From: Chitinibacter sp. SCUT-21
Lineage (GTDB): Bacteria > Pseudomonadota > Gammaproteobacteria > Burkholderiales > Chitinibacteraceae
Assembly (NCBI GenBank): GCA_041874755.1
Contig: CP102611.1
Location: 3,390,475 to 3,454,474, forward strand
DNA: 64,000 bases
Direction: 5' to 3'
Notes under the pieces: model-generated
Told to the model about the DNA's origin: nothing
Database searches by the model: none
Seen by the model: the letters and a program-made list of their open reading frames with translations, nothing else
In this document: positions 9,124 through 17,327 of the stretch, in pieces
Layout of the letters: each line of letters begins with the position of its first letter
How positions within the stretch are numbered: the first letter of the stretch is position 1
Program-made: the position numbers and the translations under genes

Positions 9124-9294
9124 ATGGTTGATCGTAATTACGTTTCTGAATACACCAAATTCATGGACAAGTTCCTGCAAGAAAACCCAGAGGTAGCTAA
9201 AGGCCAAGTCGAAGGCCGTGCACTGCTGTGGGATAAAGAACCCATCAATCTGGACGAACGCGCTCGTCACGAAGAGTCTCGCGTCAATAAATAA
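9124..9294 (+). CDS. DUF3460 family small protein
   Basis: A 56-residue soluble, charged protein matching the betaproteobacterial DUF3460 family: start region YVSEYTKFMDKFLQENPEV, then GRALLWDKEPINLDERAR, the conserved core. AAAGGGA lies 8 bases upstream of the ATG, a TATAAT lies further upstream and a strong terminator follows, so it forms its own transcription unit. Function is unknown for the family. It is short and easily missed in automated calls. Confidence 0.85.
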   Translation: MVDRNYVSEYTKFMDKFLQENPEVAKGQVEGRALLWDKEPINLDERARHEESRVNK

Positions 9295-9312
9295 GCGCGC
9301 TGTTCTCCAAAA

Positions 9313-9342
9313 AACGCCATCCCCTGTGATGGCGTTTTTTTA
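9313..9342 (+). terminator. intrinsic terminator after DUF3460 gene
   Basis: Perfect 9-base stem (AACGCCATC / GATGGCGTT) with a 6-base loop and a T run. A-rich on the other side, so it may also act on the convergent - strand gene that ends at 9343. Confidence 0.9.
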
Positions 9343-9840
9343 TTAGCTATATCTTAATCGCCATTGCTGCGTAGCAAAGTCATATTCAAACACTGAATAA
9401 GGCATTTTAGTATCGAGGTAAAACAGTTTTGGAGGATTTTTTGCGGAATAATGTAAGCTAATTTGCTTCTTAAGCTGATTGCTGTCTAAGTCTAATTCTT
9501 CAAGTGTCGTTGGATAGCGTTTATGGCTTTGCTGAAACTGCAAGATTTTAATGGCGACAATAGTGGCTTGTTTTTGCCTTTCAGTGCTACGCACATGATG
9601 AATGCCGTAGGTGATTGCAAAACCAACACCCCAAATTAATAGAATGTGTGCAATGTAGCGCAATTTGAGTTTGCCTGTGAAACACTGAATGATCCGCACA
9701 AGCGTCCATATAAATAGAAAGAAGCCAACCCAGAAAAACCACAGTAGACCATAGTCCATCGCGGCTAGGCTGCTGATAAAGATGCAGCATAGTGTGGTGA
9801 TGAACAGGCTTTTAGTCTCTGAATTTGAAGCAAATAGCAT
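9343..9840 (-). CDS. hypothetical membrane protein, three N-terminal helices
   Basis: A 165-residue protein not recognised. Three hydrophobic segments (about residues 9-27, 31-53 and 61-80) are followed by a soluble C-terminal part of about 80 residues. That part contains ILQFQQSHKRYPTTLEELDL, a pattern like the pilin/GspG-type assembly of small periplasmic domains (residue-poor helix followed by YP-TLEEL). This resemblance is weak and no function is proposed. It is convergent with the DUF3460 gene. Confidence 0.6.
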   Translation of the reverse strand: MLFASNSETKSLFITTLCCIFISSLAAMDYGLLWFFWVGFFLFIWTLVRIIQCFTGKLKLRYIAHILLIWGVGFAITYGIHHVRSTERQKQATIVAIKILQFQQSHKRYPTTLEELDLDSNQLKKQISLHYSAKNPPKLFYLDTKMPYSVFEYDFATQQWRLRYS

Positions 9841-9858
9841 TGATTAGGCCGTGCGATA

Positions 9859-9885
9859 TTAAAAAAGGGAGGCCATGCCTCCCTT
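9859..9885 (-). terminator. terminator of the first Liv binding-protein gene
   Basis: On the - strand: 9-base stem AAGGGAGGC / GCCTCCCTT with a 3-base loop, then a run of T. It lies 20 bases after the stop codon of the gene ending at 9905. Confidence 0.9.
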
Positions 9886-9904
9886 GTGTGGACCAATTGA
9901 CTGT

Positions 9905-11113
9905 TTATTTAGCAGCTACGCCGCCAACCACTTCCATGGTTTCCCATTTACCATTTTTAACGGTGTAAAGTGCGATTGCTCCGTTTTTGATATCGCCTTT
10001 CTCATCGAAAGTGATCGCGCCAGTCGCGCCTTGGTAGTCGGTTTTAGCCAACTCTGGCAGGTATTTCGCAGGGTCTGCTGAGCCTGCTTTTTGCATGGCC
10101 GCTACCATTACTTTAACTGCATCGTAGCAGTATGGTGCGTAAAGCTGAACTTCAGTGCCAAACTTGGCTTTGAATTTATCCAAGAAAGCTTGGCCGCCTG
10201 CCATTTTTTCTTTTGGCATGCCTGGTGATGAAGAAATCATGCCTTCAGCGTCGCTGCCCGCCAATTTGATAAATTCTGGCGTTTGCGTACCGTCACCGCC
10301 CATGACTTTGGCGTTGATGCCCAGTTTCTTCGCTTGTTTTTTTAGTGGTGCTGCTTGCGCGTCCATACCGCCGTAGAAAATCAGATCGGGCTTGCTGCCT
10401 TTGATGGTGGTCAGGATCGCGTTGAAGTCGGTTTCTTGGTTGGTCGTGAATTCACGGCGAACTACTTCTGCGCCAGCGGCTTTTGCTGCTTTTTCGAATT
10501 CATCTGCCAAGCCTTGGCCGTAGGCCGTGCGATCGTCAACGATTGCTACTTTTTTCGCGCCTAATTTTACCGCGTATTCGCCAAGCACTTTACCTTGTTG
10601 CGCATCGTTCGCCATTACGCGGAAGGCAGTTTTAAAGCCTTGTGCTGTGTAGGCAACTGCAGTTGCAGATGGAGAAATTTGTGCAATGCCCGCGTCAGAG
10701 TAGATTTTTGACGCTGGAATTGTGGTGCCAGAATTCAAGTGACCAATCACGCCGGCTACTTTTTGATCGACAAAGCGCTGTGCAACGGTGGTTGCGGTTT
10801 TTGGATCGGCTTGGTCATCTTCTGAAATCATTTCTAATTTCATTTTCTTGCCGCCAATATCAACACCGCCCGCTTCATTGATCTCATCGATCGCCATGCG
10901 CACACCGTTTTCATTGTCTTTGCCCAAGTGAGCGATGTTGCCCGTCAGCGGTGCTGCGTGACCAATTTTGATCACATCGCCAGCTGGCGCAGCTTCAACT
11001 TTAGCGGCTGGTGCTGCGCTTGCTTGTTCGGTTGTAGCTGCAGGTTCTTGTTTGCCGCAAGCCGTCATTGCTAAAACAGCGGCGGTGATCAGGGTGTAAC
11101 GAGCGATAGTCAT
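9905..11113 (-). CDS. branched-chain amino-acid ABC transporter substrate-binding lipoprotein (paralogue A)
   Basis: Periplasmic binding protein of the LivJ/LivK type (Peripla_BP_6), 402 residues. The start at 11113 (MTIARYTLITAA) is preferred over a longer frame because it places a lipoprotein signal (lipobox LAMTAC) at the very N-terminus and has a GGGG/AAA ribosome site. After an Ala/Glu-rich linker the mature domain begins IKIGHAAPLTGNIAHLG and contains the family motifs DDRTAYGQGLADEF and GGMDAQAAPLKKQ. It binds leucine, isoleucine or valine, or a related amino acid, and delivers it to a permease. It is the close paralogue of the gene 418 bases away. No permease genes are adjacent; livHMGF lies about 20 kb downstream. 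Confidence 0.93.
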   Translation of the reverse strand: MTIARYTLITAAVLAMTACGKQEPAATTEQASAAPAAKVEAAPAGDVIKIGHAAPLTGNIAHLGKDNENGVRMAIDEINEAGGVDIGGKKMKLEMISEDDQADPKTATTVAQRFVDQKVAGVIGHLNSGTTIPASKIYSDAGIAQISPSATAVAYTAQGFKTAFRVMANDAQQGKVLGEYAVKLGAKKVAIVDDRTAYGQGLADEFEKAAKAAGAEVVRREFTTNQETDFNAILTTIKGSKPDLIFYGGMDAQAAPLKKQAKKLGINAKVMGGDGTQTPEFIKLAGSDAEGMISSSPGMPKEKMAGGQAFLDKFKAKFGTEVQLYAPYCYDAVKVMVAAMQKAGSADPAKYLPELAKTDYQGATGAITFDEKGDIKNGAIALYTVKNGKWETMEVVGGVAAK

Positions 11114-11488
11114 ACAAAATTTCCCCAGTGATTTGTAGTGTCGTGCCATTTGTTCTGTTTAGATCCGATAAGGTCGGTTTCTGATGTGTTGCCATCTAAA
11201 CAGCAATTCACATTAGAAGTGACAAATATCTACCTCGCAATGCACGTCGTTGAATAGGGGTAATCCTGTAGCTGGGCCGCAACAGTTCTTTGATTTTTTC
11301 TGCGGTACAGTTTTTGCCTTTGTCATATTGCTGTCAGAATGGCTTGAATGCAGGTTTTTATTGGCTTTAGCCGATACGCATCGCAGCCAGAAATACTCGC
11401 GAAGGATAAAGAGGGGCGTGATACTTGCGAGGGTTAAAATGTCGCTATTTAACAACGATGTGTGTTTAAAACGCCTTTGTATGGACGT
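11114..11488. other. non-coding spacer between the two binding-protein genes
   Basis: About 375 bases with no convincing gene; the open frames here are short, lack ribosome sites and have no recognisable composition. It should contain the promoter of paralogue A, but no good consensus box was identified. Confidence 0.5.
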
Positions 11489-11517
11489 AAAAAAAGGGAG
11501 CTAAAGCTCCCTTTTTT
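11489..11517 (-). terminator. terminator of the second Liv binding-protein gene
   Basis: Symmetrical stem GGGAGCT / AGCTCCC flanked by A6 and T6, so it is bidirectional in principle. It lies 15 bases after the stop of the gene at 11532. Confidence 0.9.
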
Positions 11518-11531
11518 GATGGTAAATGCGC

Positions 11532-12725
11532 TTATTTTGCGCCGCCAACCATTTCAGCTAATTCCCACTGGCCATTTTTCACGCTGTAAACGCCCACTGC
11601 TGCGTTTTTCACGTCGCCCTTTTCATCAAAAGAGATTGGGCCCGTTAAACCTTGGTGCTCGATTTTGGCTAATACTGGCAAGTATTTCGTTGGATCAGCA
11701 GAGCCAGCTTGTTTCATAGCGGACAACATCAATTTTGTTGCGTCATAGCTGTATGGCGCATAAACCTGAACTTCTACACCGTATTTGGTTTTGAATTTTT
11801 CTTTAAATTCTTTACCGCCTGGCATTTGGTCAACTGATTGACCTGCAGACGAGCCGAAAGTGCCTTCTGCGTCAGCGCCGGCCAATTTCAAGAATTCAGG
11901 AGATTTGGTGCCGTCTGCGCCCATCACAATCGCAGTCAGACCCAGTTTTTTGCTCTGTTTTTTCAGTGGGGCAGATTGTGCATCCATACCGCCGTAGAAA
12001 ATCAAATCTGGTTTCGCGCCTTTTATGTTGGTTAGGATCGCGTTAAAGTCGGTTTCTTGGTTGGTGGTGAATTCGCGTTTAACAATTTCAGCGCCAGCCG
12101 CTTTAGCTGCTTTTTCAAACTCGTCCGCCAAGCCTTGGCCGTAAGCGGTGCGGTCGTCAACAATCGCTACTTTTTTCGCGTTCAGTTTGCCCACTGCGTA
12201 TTGCGCCAATACTAAACCTTGTTGACCGTCGTTGGCGGTCAGACGGAATGTGGTTTTGTAGCCTTGCGCCGTGTAAGCGAGGGCAGTAGCTGATGGAGAA
12301 ATTTGTGGGATACCTGCGTCAGAGTACACTTTAGACGCTGGAATGCTAGTACCCGAAGTCAAATGGCCGATCACGCCGGCGATTTTTTGGTCAACAAAGC
12401 GTTGCGCAACAGTCGTAGCATTTTTCGGGTCAGCTTGGTCGTCTTCAGATACCAAAACTACTTTCTTTTTCGCGCCATCAACGTCGATGCCGCCTTCGGC
12501 ATTCACTTCTTCAATCGCCATTTGCGCGCCGTATTCAACGTCTTTACCCAAGTGTGCGATATTGCCAGTCAGTGGCGCTGCCAAGCCGATTTTAACGGTG
12601 TCGCCGCTCGTTGCTGCGCTGTCAGCAGCAGGTGCGCTTGCTGCAGCACCTTCTTGGCTTGGTTGTTTACAAGCAGACAGGCCAACAATAGCCGCCGCAA
12701 TCAAAGTGTATGACGCGAATTTCAT
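11532..12725 (-). CDS. branched-chain amino-acid ABC transporter substrate-binding lipoprotein (paralogue B)
   Basis: A 397-residue LivJ/K-type binding protein with a lipobox (VGLSAC, cysteine 19), an Ala/Ser-rich linker, then VKIGLAAPLTGNIAHLG. Motifs DDRTAYGQGLADEF and FYGGMDAQSAPLKKQ are almost identical to paralogue A, so this is a recent tandem duplication, though the pocket region differs in places (for example AYTAQGYKTTFRLTANDGQQ). It starts at 12725 with GGAAACGA upstream. Expected to feed the LivHMGF transporter encoded at 32939-36526. Confidence 0.93.
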   Translation of the reverse strand: MKFASYTLIAAAIVGLSACKQPSQEGAAASAPAADSAATSGDTVKIGLAAPLTGNIAHLGKDVEYGAQMAIEEVNAEGGIDVDGAKKKVVLVSEDDQADPKNATTVAQRFVDQKIAGVIGHLTSGTSIPASKVYSDAGIPQISPSATALAYTAQGYKTTFRLTANDGQQGLVLAQYAVGKLNAKKVAIVDDRTAYGQGLADEFEKAAKAAGAEIVKREFTTNQETDFNAILTNIKGAKPDLIFYGGMDAQSAPLKKQSKKLGLTAIVMGADGTKSPEFLKLAGADAEGTFGSSAGQSVDQMPGGKEFKEKFKTKYGVEVQVYAPYSYDATKLMLSAMKQAGSADPTKYLPVLAKIEHQGLTGPISFDEKGDVKNAAVGVYSVKNGQWELAEMVGGAK

Positions 12726-12890
12726 ATTTTCGTTTCCGAAGAAATGTTCAGGAAGGGTCTATGTGCAGGTAATCAGGTAGGCTAAACGCTAATGACTACA
12801 TAACTGTAATCTTGCAGCAGGGGGTGGCAGTTGGATACTAGGGTATTCCTGTATCGGTCTGAAATACGGGGAACTGTAATGGTCTTGCGT

Positions 12891-13862
12891 TTAAACGCTC
12901 AGATCTAATTGCTGCGCAGTGCCGACCGCTCCCGTCTCGAATAGAAACAGACCTGCACTGCGAATCTGCCCATAATTTTGATTGTGCGCATTGTTTAAAT
13001 CGAAATCAGCTTTGGCTCGCCCAAGAAAAATCGCGCCAATTTTCATTTGCGCTAGTGTTTGGAGTTGATCATTACCGCTTGCGTCTTTGATCCAAAGTTT
13101 CAGTTCGCCAAAGATCTGATCGCCTTCGTCAATCCAACCATTTTGATCTTGATCGTAATGCGCCAAATCGGCAAAGCCATCGCCGCTTTGAGTGCCAAAT
13201 AACTCGCGGCCATTATTGATTTTGCCATCCCTGTTTTTATCGTGCGCCAGATACGCACTGCCAGCATTCAGCTGATGGATCGTCTCGGCTTGGCCTTTGC
13301 CATCGATATCAAATTGGAAAGTCTGCTCCGCCAAAGTGACGGCAGAGGCTGCGTAGTTGAGTATTAAGGGGTCTTTTTTGGGTCGCGCAGCGCTGCTAGT
13401 AGCGATGGTTACGTCAATTTGCTGGCGGTAACTGCGATTGAGTTCAAGTTGGGCGCTAAATTCAATCTCGCGTCCATCGGCGGTTTTGATGATGCCAGCG
13501 CCAGCAAATTGCATTTGCTCGGCTTCATTTTCACTGGCGTGATATTCCAGCACCAAGCCACCTTCATTTTGTGTGGGGGTATTACTCTGTACGTCTTGCT
13601 GATTATGCTCTTGATTAAGATACGTTAGTTTAATCTCACGTCCCAAAATCGCCTCAAGCAGATTTTTAATCATCAATAGTTTAGGGTCGTTGTTTACGGC
13701 TTCTTCCTGTTCTTCAAGCATCTGCGCGGCACTGGAAATCTCGACGCGATCATTATTTGCTGCACGACGAGGTGGCTCGTAACGTATCGACAAACTTTCG
13801 CTTTGCTCGCGTTGGTATTGGCGCTGTGCAGCCAGCGCAACATTGGATTCAACAATCCGCAT
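12891..13862 (-). CDS. EF-hand-like calcium-binding protein of unknown function
   Basis: A 323-residue protein without signal peptide or membrane segment. N-terminal half: charged, Gln/Glu-rich, with a coiled-coil-like EEQEEAVNNDPKLLMIKNL. C-terminal half contains two EF-hand-like loops, DKNRDGKINNGRELFG and DQDQNGWIDEGDQIFG, arranged as in bacterial calcium-binding proteins. A GAGG ribosome site precedes the ATG at 13862. It resembles cytoplasmic EF-hand proteins of unknown role in other gammaproteobacteria and betaproteobacteria; secretion by a non-Sec route is possible but not shown. Confidence 0.6.
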   Translation of the reverse strand: MRIVESNVALAAQRQYQREQSESLSIRYEPPRRAANNDRVEISSAAQMLEEQEEAVNNDPKLLMIKNLLEAILGREIKLTYLNQEHNQQDVQSNTPTQNEGGLVLEYHASENEAEQMQFAGAGIIKTADGREIEFSAQLELNRSYRQQIDVTIATSSAARPKKDPLILNYAASAVTLAEQTFQFDIDGKGQAETIHQLNAGSAYLAHDKNRDGKINNGRELFGTQSGDGFADLAHYDQDQNGWIDEGDQIFGELKLWIKDASGNDQLQTLAQMKIGAIFLGRAKADFDLNNAHNQNYGQIRSAGLFLFETGAVGTAQQLDLSV

Positions 13863-13928
13863 GGGACACCTCGAGGCGCCAAAGCGCGTGTGCGTGGAAT
13901 AACTATTTATCGGCGCAAGGCGAGCTGA

Positions 13929-14603
13929 TTACAGGTGGCCGAGCTCGGCCAAGGAGACGACCTGATGGGCGGCGACGATAAAATGGTCGATCAGTTTGAT
14001 CTCCAGCAGATCGAGCGCATGTTGCAATTGGCGCGTGAGTAAGATGTCGGCGCTGGATGGCTCGGCGCAGCCGCTAGGGTGGTTGTGGGCAATAATAATG
14101 GCCGCTGCGTTGTGCAAAATCGCTTGTTTGGCGAGTTCACGCGGGTACACCCGTGTTTCGTTTAGCGAGCCCTTGAATAATGTTTGCGCGCTGATTAAGT
14201 GGTAATTGGTGTCCAAATACAAGGCATGAAATTCTTCATGCGCGATGCCGCGTAAACGCAGGCGCAAATAATCGCGTACCGCCGTTGGGTTGCTAAACGA
14301 ATCGCGCACTTTCAATTGTTCAGCCAATGCGCGGCGGCTCATTTCGAGCACGGCTTGCAATTGCGCATATTTGGCCGAACCAACGCCGCTAATCGCGTCA
14401 AAATCGGCTAACTGCGCGGCAAATAGCGCTTCGAGCGAACCAAAATGTTGCAAGAGTTCGCGCGCCAAGTCGACCGCCGATTTGCCCGGCAAGCCGACGC
14501 GCAAAAAAATCGCCAATAATTCGGCATCCGACAACGCCGTAGCGCCGTGCAGTAGCAATTTTTCACGCGGACGCTCGTCCGAAGGCCATTCTGTGATCGA
14601 CAT
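13929..14603 (-). CDS. radC: RadC family JAB1/MPN-domain protein
   Basis: A 224-residue RadC-like protein: an N-terminal UPF0758 helix-hairpin-helix region ([18 protein letters not shown], then [11 protein letters not shown]), then the JAMM metalloprotease motif [15 protein letters not shown] with the upstream His and Glu. Start taken at [14 protein letters not shown] (14603), which fits homologues; the longer frame to 14681 adds a non-conserved tail. Historically linked to DNA repair, though the biochemical role is unresolved. Divergent from coaBC. Confidence 0.9.
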   Translation of the reverse strand: MSITEWPSDERPREKLLLHGATALSDAELLAIFLRVGLPGKSAVDLARELLQHFGSLEALFAAQLADFDAISGVGSAKYAQLQAVLEMSRRALAEQLKVRDSFSNPTAVRDYLRLRLRGIAHEEFHALYLDTNYHLISAQTLFKGSLNETRVYPRELAKQAILHNAAAIIIAHNHPSGCAEPSSADILLTRQLQHALDLLEIKLIDHFIVAAHQVVSLAELGHL

Positions 14604-14832
14604 AGAGGTTCTGTTTACGTTGGTTTTACACGTCGCGTTTGCGCTGGTTTTGGTCTGAACAAGGCGCAAAACCTGATGCATAGTGAGGCTATGGAAAGGT
14701 TTTGCAACGCAGTTTCAGGCTAAAAGCAGCCAAACCTTGTGGCTGCGGCGCGACCGTAAAACTAACGTCAACAGAACCTAGTTCTTTTTCGGTAAACTAT
14801 CGACCATTCTTTCTAGCAGAGGCGCGCCCTTC

Positions 14833-16032
14833 GTGAGCCCTATCAATCAGAAAAAAATCGTTCTTGGCATTACCGGCGGCGTTGCGGCGTATAAATCGGC
14901 CGAGTTAACGCGGCTTTTGGTCAAGGCAGGTTACGATGTGCATGTCGTGATGAGCGAGGCCGCTACGCATTTTGTCGGCACGGTGACGTTCCAAGCACTC
15001 AGCGGCAATATCGTTTACACCGATCAATGGGACGCCCGCCGTCCGAACAATATGCCGCACATTGATTTAACGCGCGGCGCGGCTGCGGTGATCGTGGCGC
15101 CAGCGTCGGCCGATTTTATTGCCAAAGTCGCGCACGGCCAGTGCGATGATTTGCTCTCGACCTTGGTCGCAGCGCGTGATTGCCCGCTGATGATCGCGCC
15201 GGCGATGAACCGCCAAATGTGGGAAAACCCACCGAATCAGCGCAATATCGCGCAACTGAAAGCAGATGGCGTCTCGATTTTTGGCCCGGGCAATGGCGAG
15301 CAAGCGTGCGGTGAAGTCGGTGATGGGCGGATGCTCGAAGCGCAAGACATATTCGACCATCTAGAAGCTGCGTTGCAGCCCAAAGTTTTAAAAGGCAAGC
15401 GCGTATTGCTAACTGCGGGTCCGACATTCGAGCGCATCGACGCCGTACGCGGCATTACCAATACCAGCAGCGGCAAAATGGGCTACGCGATTGCGCGCGC
15501 GGCGTACGAGGCGGGTGCTGAGGTGGTGTTGGTGTCAGGTGAAACCAGTTTGCCAACGCCAATCGGCGCACGTCAAATTGATGTGAAATCGGCGCAGCAA
15601 ATGCTCACCGCGGTTGAAGCTGAAGTTGATGCCTGTGATATTTTCATCGGCGTTGCGGCGGTTGCGGATTATTATGTGCTCAATCCATCTGAGCAAAAAA
15701 TCAAAAAAGACGCGCATATTCTAACTTTGGAATTGGCGCCAAACCCCGATATTCTGGCTGGCGTTTCATCACGCCCGAACGCGCCGTTCTGCGTGGGTTT
15801 TGCTGCCGAATCGGAAAACCTGCTCGAATACGCTGAGGCCAAACGTTTGCGCAAAAAGCTGCCACTACTGGTGGCGAACTTGGTGCAAAACGCCTTTGGT
15901 GCGGATACCAATGAAGTGGTGCTGCTCGACGATCACGGCGAAACGCGTTTACACAGCGCGCCAAAAATTGATATCGCGCGCAAACTTGTCGCACACATTG
16001 CGCGGCTCTACCCTAACGTAAAACAAGATTAA
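14833..16032 (+). CDS. coaBC: phosphopantothenoylcysteine decarboxylase / synthetase
   Basis: Bifunctional CoaBC (Dfp), 399 residues, converting 4'-phosphopantothenate to 4'-phosphopantetheine for CoA synthesis. The start is a GTG at 14833 (AGAGG ten bases upstream). The N-terminal flavoprotein decarboxylase domain (CoaC, to about residue 185) has ITGGVAAYKS, the PAMNRQMW motif and the catalytic cysteine Cys159 in GEQACGEVGDGRM. The C-terminal synthetase domain (CoaB) has LLTAGPTFERID and the KIKK loop. Adjacent dut is the usual neighbour in proteobacteria. Confidence 0.95.
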   Translation: MSPINQKKIVLGITGGVAAYKSAELTRLLVKAGYDVHVVMSEAATHFVGTVTFQALSGNIVYTDQWDARRPNNMPHIDLTRGAAAVIVAPASADFIAKVAHGQCDDLLSTLVAARDCPLMIAPAMNRQMWENPPNQRNIAQLKADGVSIFGPGNGEQACGEVGDGRMLEAQDIFDHLEAALQPKVLKGKRVLLTAGPTFERIDAVRGITNTSSGKMGYAIARAAYEAGAEVVLVSGETSLPTPIGARQIDVKSAQQMLTAVEAEVDACDIFIGVAAVADYYVLNPSEQKIKKDAHILTLELAPNPDILAGVSSRPNAPFCVGFAAESENLLEYAEAKRLRKKLPLLVANLVQNAFGADTNEVVLLDDHGETRLHSAPKIDIARKLVAHIARLYPNVKQD

Positions 16033-16103
16033 TACCTGCCAATGTATTGCTGTGTAGGCAATATTTAAATTGGCTTTAAGCGATATACCCATAAGGATTG
16101 AAG

Positions 16104-16559
16104 ATGACTAAGAAAAGCATGGATGTAAAAATCCTCGACGTACGCCTCAAAGACAATTTGCCTGCATACGCAACACCGGGCGCGGCGGGTTTGGATTTAC
16201 GCGCCTGTCTGGATGCGCCGATTGAGCTCGCGCCCGGCGCAACCACCTTGGTGCCAACGGGTATGGCGATTCACTTGGAAGACCCAACTTTAGCGGCGAT
16301 GATTTTGCCGCGCTCCGGTTTGGGCCATAAACACGGCATCGTGCTGGGTAATTTAGTTGGCCTGATCGATTCGGATTACCAAGGTCAGCTGTTTGTTTCG
16401 GTGTGGAATCGCGGTAGCAGCAGCTTTACGATTCAGCCTTTAGAGCGCATCGCGCAATTGGTGATCGTGCCGGTGGTACAAGTGGCGTTTAATATCGTCG
16501 ACGAATTTACCGAGTCAGATCGCGGTGAAGGTGGTTTTGGCAGTACCGGTAAACACTAA
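16104..16559 (+). CDS. dut: dUTP pyrophosphatase
   Basis: Trimeric dUTPase, 151 residues, hydrolysing dUTP to dUMP and keeping uracil out of DNA. All five motifs are present: [34 protein letters not shown] and [12 protein letters not shown]. The ATG at 16104 has AAGG seven bases upstream; an in-frame TTG at 16098 is not used. Follows coaBC by 71 bases. Terminator directly after. Confidence 0.96.
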   Translation: MTKKSMDVKILDVRLKDNLPAYATPGAAGLDLRACLDAPIELAPGATTLVPTGMAIHLEDPTLAAMILPRSGLGHKHGIVLGNLVGLIDSDYQGQLFVSVWNRGSSSFTIQPLERIAQLVIVPVVQVAFNIVDEFTESDRGEGGFGSTGKH

Positions 16560-16563
16560 AATT

Positions 16564-16585
16564 AAAGGGGGCGTCGCCCCCTTTT
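16564..16585. terminator. bidirectional terminator between dut and the phosphodiesterase
   Basis: Stem AAAGGGGGC / GCCCCCTTT with loop GTC. It ends dut on the + strand and, read the other way, lies just after the stop of the convergent gene at 16587. Confidence 0.85.
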
Positions 16586-16586
16586 G

Positions 16587-17264
16587 TTATGATTGCCGTG
16601 GTTTTAGGCTTGGAATATGCTCTGGATGGTCTGCAATTAAGCCGGCGAGTGGCCAAGTGAGTACTTGGGCATATTCGTCTGGATGTTGTACCCCATACAC
16701 CCAGCAAGGTACTTGTTGCCGGGTTAGTTCAGTGATTTGCTCGGCTGATGCGACTTCATAATCAAAGACTAAGCCAATCCCCACTGGACGAGGCATGGCG
16801 GCCAGCATCGTATATAAGTTGATGGTGCGAGCTGGTGAGTTGGATAGTAATAGTGCGCAGGGCAAGGTGGTGTCTCTTGCCAACGTTAGGATTAGCTGGT
16901 GATGAAAAGAGCTAAACAGGCCTTTAAAAGCATGTTGTAGTTGGGCCATGACCGCCATGGTTGCGCTAAGACAGTCGGCTGATTTTAGCTCTAAGTTCCA
17001 AAAAGCAGTTGGAAAAGCCTGCAAAGCTTGAGCTAGCGTTGGGACTTCGTAACCTTGGATTGCACAGAGTTCTGCATGACTCAATTGTTGAACAAGCCGA
17101 CCATCTTTTGCGCAACGATCATGAAATAAAATAGCAACTCCGTTGCAATCGGTGCGGATGTCGGTTTCGAATCCATTAAAGCCTGCGCGCCACGCATCTT
17201 CAAATGCAGCTAAAGTGTTTTCAGGAAAATTGCGGGTCCAGCCGCGATGTGCAATGTAATGCAT
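16587..17264 (-). CDS. glycerophosphodiester phosphodiesterase (UgpQ/GlpQ type)
   Basis: A 225-residue TIM-barrel GDPD, cytoplasmic (no signal peptide), hydrolysing glycerophosphodiesters to glycerol-3-phosphate and an alcohol. Metal and catalytic residues are seen in IAHRGWTRNFPENT and FETDIRTDCNGVAILFHD. Start taken at MHYIAHRGW (17264); the longer frame to 17342 overlaps the divergent gene and has no homologous content. Divergent from the patatin gene with 63 bases between. Confidence 0.85.
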   Translation of the reverse strand: MHYIAHRGWTRNFPENTLAAFEDAWRAGFNGFETDIRTDCNGVAILFHDRCAKDGRLVQQLSHAELCAIQGYEVPTLAQALQAFPTAFWNLELKSADCLSATMAVMAQLQHAFKGLFSSFHHQLILTLARDTTLPCALLLSNSPARTINLYTMLAAMPRPVGIGLVFDYEVASAEQITELTRQQVPCWVYGVQHPDEYAQVLTWPLAGLIADHPEHIPSLKPRQS

Positions 17265-17327
17265 ATTAGTTACACTCGAGTGGCGAATGATCGCCCAGAA
17301 TAAAACAGAAGTAGGAAGTATCCTTGA

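Noticed and set aside
11213..11504. Short frames between the two binding-protein genes
   Set aside because: No SD, no recognisable composition; non-coding spacer is simpler.
16098..16103. TTG start for dut
   Set aside because: The AAGG site is correctly spaced to the ATG at 16104, not to the TTG.
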